Source of the DNA: Lingula anatina
Taxonomy: Eukaryota > Brachiopoda > Lingulata > Lingulida > Lingulidae
Length of the DNA: 64,000 bases
Direction: 5' to 3'
Assembly: GCF_001039355.2 (NCBI RefSeq)
Contig: NW_019775734.1
Span: 1-64,000, forward strand
Positions 61,691-64,000 of the stretch are shown piece after piece; the stretch's first letter is position 1, and every line of letters starts with the position of its first letter. The notes beneath the pieces are model-generated. The model was not told the origin of the DNA and searched no databases. It saw only the letters and a program-made list of their open reading frames with translations. Both the position numbers and the translations under genes were made by a program.

Positions 61691-63191
61691 GTTAAATGCA
61701 GAAATAAATCACCCTTGAAACCTAAATTTATCCTCTGTCTATACTAACGGCAGCCATAAAATGGTGGCCAGCCCTGGTACAGGTACCTGTTCAATGTGAC
61801 TGTACAAGTCAAACAAAACAAAATATTGATTTTGATCACGTGACTGTGGTTCATAATGAGAGGTCCTTGAGAGCACTCTGTGTAACTAATCAACCGTAAA
61901 TACCAGGCCTCGTTTCTGCACACACTGTGCTGTTCTTCCATTGTTCTAAAAATCAATTGTGAACTACAGAAGTTTTCCACTGTGCTGCCATCTACTGGTA
62001 CACTGTATTTGAACCTGATTATGATTGTAAACCTGGGGATTTGACTGAAGAAAAATTTTTATGCAGAAAATTTTCTCCCTGTACATGACTCTGCATATGT
62101 CACAGAATGTTCAACCTCTAGACCAGTATTCAATAAATAATCTTTAATGATGTTGTATAATGTTTTTCAATTAGTTTATAAAATCTGTTGCAATGCATTA
62201 GGATAATCTAGGCACCAAAAAAGTTTCTTTTTATTTTAGTCACACACAACTTGTTCAAAGATCCAAGATGCCTCTGATGATAATATTTTTAAATTGGATC
62301 AGTCGTGAGTTTGGTGAAAATAAGAAGCACAGAAAGAAAGAATGATTTATAAAAATATGAACTCTTCACACTTGAAATTTTTTCACATTTGATTCAGTTT
62401 TTCGAAACTTGCCTTTGTTTAAAAGCTGCAAGGATATGGTAACAAGTGGAATTGTTTGTTAAAATTTTCTACATGATTATGAGATGTAAATATTTTTTTA
62501 TGTAATACACAATTAAATTACTGGGATACTTTGGCTGTAACAAAAAATATATATGGTAAGTTGCAGAAAGTTTATATGAAATTGTTAGATACTGAATATC
62601 AGCAGCATTTGACATCCTTCCAAAATATACAGGTACCATTTGTAATATTTTTAGGTGTTTGTTTTTCAAATTAATGGATGGTCAATTTTAAAAAATGGAT
62701 GATATTTAAATTGACCCAGCTAGTTTAAATCTATAGAATATCAAGATAAAACAAATATATATCTGAATTAACCCATTTTTCCACTTATTGTGAAAGAACT
62801 AAGCTCTGTATCCTCATTTAAGTAGACTGTTACAAGTTTAAACTGTCAAAGCAAACTAAAATTTCCATTCTTTCCCTTTTTGTATGTGCATTTGTGTGCG
62901 AAAGAATCTCAGCAGTGTTATATATCATATTTCCATAGTAAAAATGGTGAAACCAAGTATTTTTATTCGATATGAATAATACAAACCTTTGATGTTATAC
63001 TTTAAAATGCATTTATTGAATAGAATACTTTTTTTACCTTTGTCAAAAAGGCATAACACCATATTAAGAAAACATAACACACACACTGTACAACCTTCTA
63101 AGTACAAAAATGTTTTTTTTCTCATTGATAAGCAAGTCCTCATGATTTTTCAGGCATAATGTTCTGAATGAAGCAGGAAACATCCTTATCA
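61691..63191. other. Gap between gene I start and gene J end
   Basis: AT-rich, no exon found. A minus-strand AATAAA near 63010 could end gene J. The GC-richer patch at 61740-62030 upstream of gene I has no recognised feature. Confidence 0.5.
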
Positions 63192-63967
63192 CTATCTAAA
63201 GGCAGGGTTTTTATATCCCCTGATGTTTTGACTGCTGTTAATAGATCTTGGCCTGTTCATTGAATTACTGCTTTGTGTTCTGCTAGGGGGCCCTCCATTC
63301 CTTCCCTGGTTGTACTTGTATCTTCCCATAGGTTTTTCCTGTAGATGGTGTGATTTTCCAGGCAGTGGCATGGTATTACTGCCATGGTGTTGAATTGGGT
63401 TGGAGTAGTTGACTTTGTTGCTGTTGCTGTAGGTACTGGAGACACTATCGCGCTGGCCTCTCTGAGCTGAGGCACGGAGACTGCGGTGGCGATCCCTTTG
63501 CTCTCTGTGGTTTCTTTATAAAAAGAAGAAATATACTTTATTCTACCACCTTGCTATTAATGTTTACATTATATCTGAGCCTAGCTGCCTTCTGTCATTG
63601 ATTAATAAAAAATGACCTAAAAAAGACTTTTCACAAAATCAGAGACAGTCCAAGTTAATGTGACAGTTTTTGAGAAACTAATCCCTGACTTATTAAAATA
63701 TGGGCCCTTACTGAATTGACTGTAAAAATTTATTTTAAATTTCAAATAACACAAAAAGATGATGATTAAAAGATTAAAAATGTGTTATCTCCTGAAATTT
63801 GGTGCCACAAAACATTAAAAACACTACAAAAATTCTGATTAAATTATTGAATTTGTCAACTTGAAGGTAAAAATAATTACTTGGATTTACTCACTTTGCT
63901 TTAAGGCAAATTGCCACTATGATCCCCACAATCAACACCAAGACTGCCAGACCACCCAATACAATAC
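63192..63967 (-). CDS. Gene J (partial): TM and cytoplasmic tail exons of a further paralogue
   Basis: Only the last two exons are in the window; the ectodomain lies beyond the right edge. The TM exon (63895-63967) enters in phase 1 and encodes GIVLGGLAVLVLIVGIIVAI followed by CLKA, ending in phase 2 at GTGAGT. The tail exon (63192-63513) completes the codon as Lys and runs 106 residues to TAG. It starts NHREQRDRHRSLRASAQRG, is rich in Ser, Asn and Gln, and contains STYSNSNKVNYSNPIQHHG, YKYNQGR and the C-terminal GYKNPAFR. Three tyrosines sit in Y-x-N contexts, a Grb2-SH2-type pattern, and the end resembles an NPxF endocytic motif. A competing frame in the same exon (63257-63475) is a shadow: it breaks the phase-2 junction. 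Membership of the SUEL-CUB family is inferred from position, exon phases and TM-tail structure. Confidence 0.72.
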
Positions 63968-64000
63968 CTGAAATGAATGTTTACATTCCAATTTAGGTTG

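Noticed and set aside
63257-63475. 72-residue frame in the gene J tail exon (starting MPQLREAS)
   Set aside because: It does not follow from the phase-2 end of the TM exon; the in-phase frame is longer and ends in a plausible NPAFR tail.
1-64000. CRISPR arrays, rRNA or tRNA genes, bacterial operons
   Set aside because: None seen; the regularly spaced repeats are microsatellites and the gene structure is eukaryotic.

Overview
The window is eukaryotic and almost certainly from an invertebrate animal. Genes are split into many small exons with GT-AG introns, the DNA is AT-rich with long microsatellites, and there are several foldback (MITE-like) elements. All recognisable products are secreted or membrane proteins of metazoan type, with signal peptide, galactose-binding/SUEL lectin, CUB, stalk, and a membrane anchor. 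A lophotrochozoan such as a mollusc or brachiopod would fit, but the sequence alone does not prove it.

All genes I can support lie on the minus strand and belong to one family. From high to low coordinates they are J (3' part only, 63192-63967), I (58471-61690), H (55125-57457), G (50116-52478), F (46127-48470), E (42116-44958), D (34773-38175), C (26285-31400), B (19342-22954) and A (5' part only, 102-2237). That makes ten head-to-tail paralogues. I built the exon models by hand from splice sites and reading-frame continuity. Seven genes (B, D, E, F, G, H, I) close into complete in-frame models of 327-467 residues.

The layout is modular: signal peptide exon, SUEL exon, CUB exon, stalk exon(s), anchor. 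Nearly every junction is phase 1; the TM-to-tail junction is phase 2. B, C, D, I and J end in a transmembrane helix plus cytoplasmic tail. E, G and H (and weakly F) end in a short terminal exon encoding a GPI-type hydrophobic C terminus. The cluster therefore interleaves signalling-capable and lipid-anchored or shed forms of the same ectodomain. The SUEL domains lack the sugar-contact motifs of rhamnose-binding lectins. The CUB domains share an unusual C-x-C signature with five cysteines, and a sixth cysteine sits at the start of the stalk exon. This looks like a fast-evolving cell-surface recognition family. Roles in immunity, allorecognition or gamete recognition are possible but unproven.

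Between A and B lies about 17 kb with no gene. It holds four GC-richer, motif-dense blocks (3.8-4.0, 4.7-5.1, 6.0-6.2 and 8.0-8.5 kb) that look like regulatory elements, including a 28-bp element present twice. The other intergenic gaps and introns hold at least six MITE-like insertions, microsatellites and otherwise featureless AT-rich DNA. No rRNA, tRNA, CRISPR or plus-strand gene was found.
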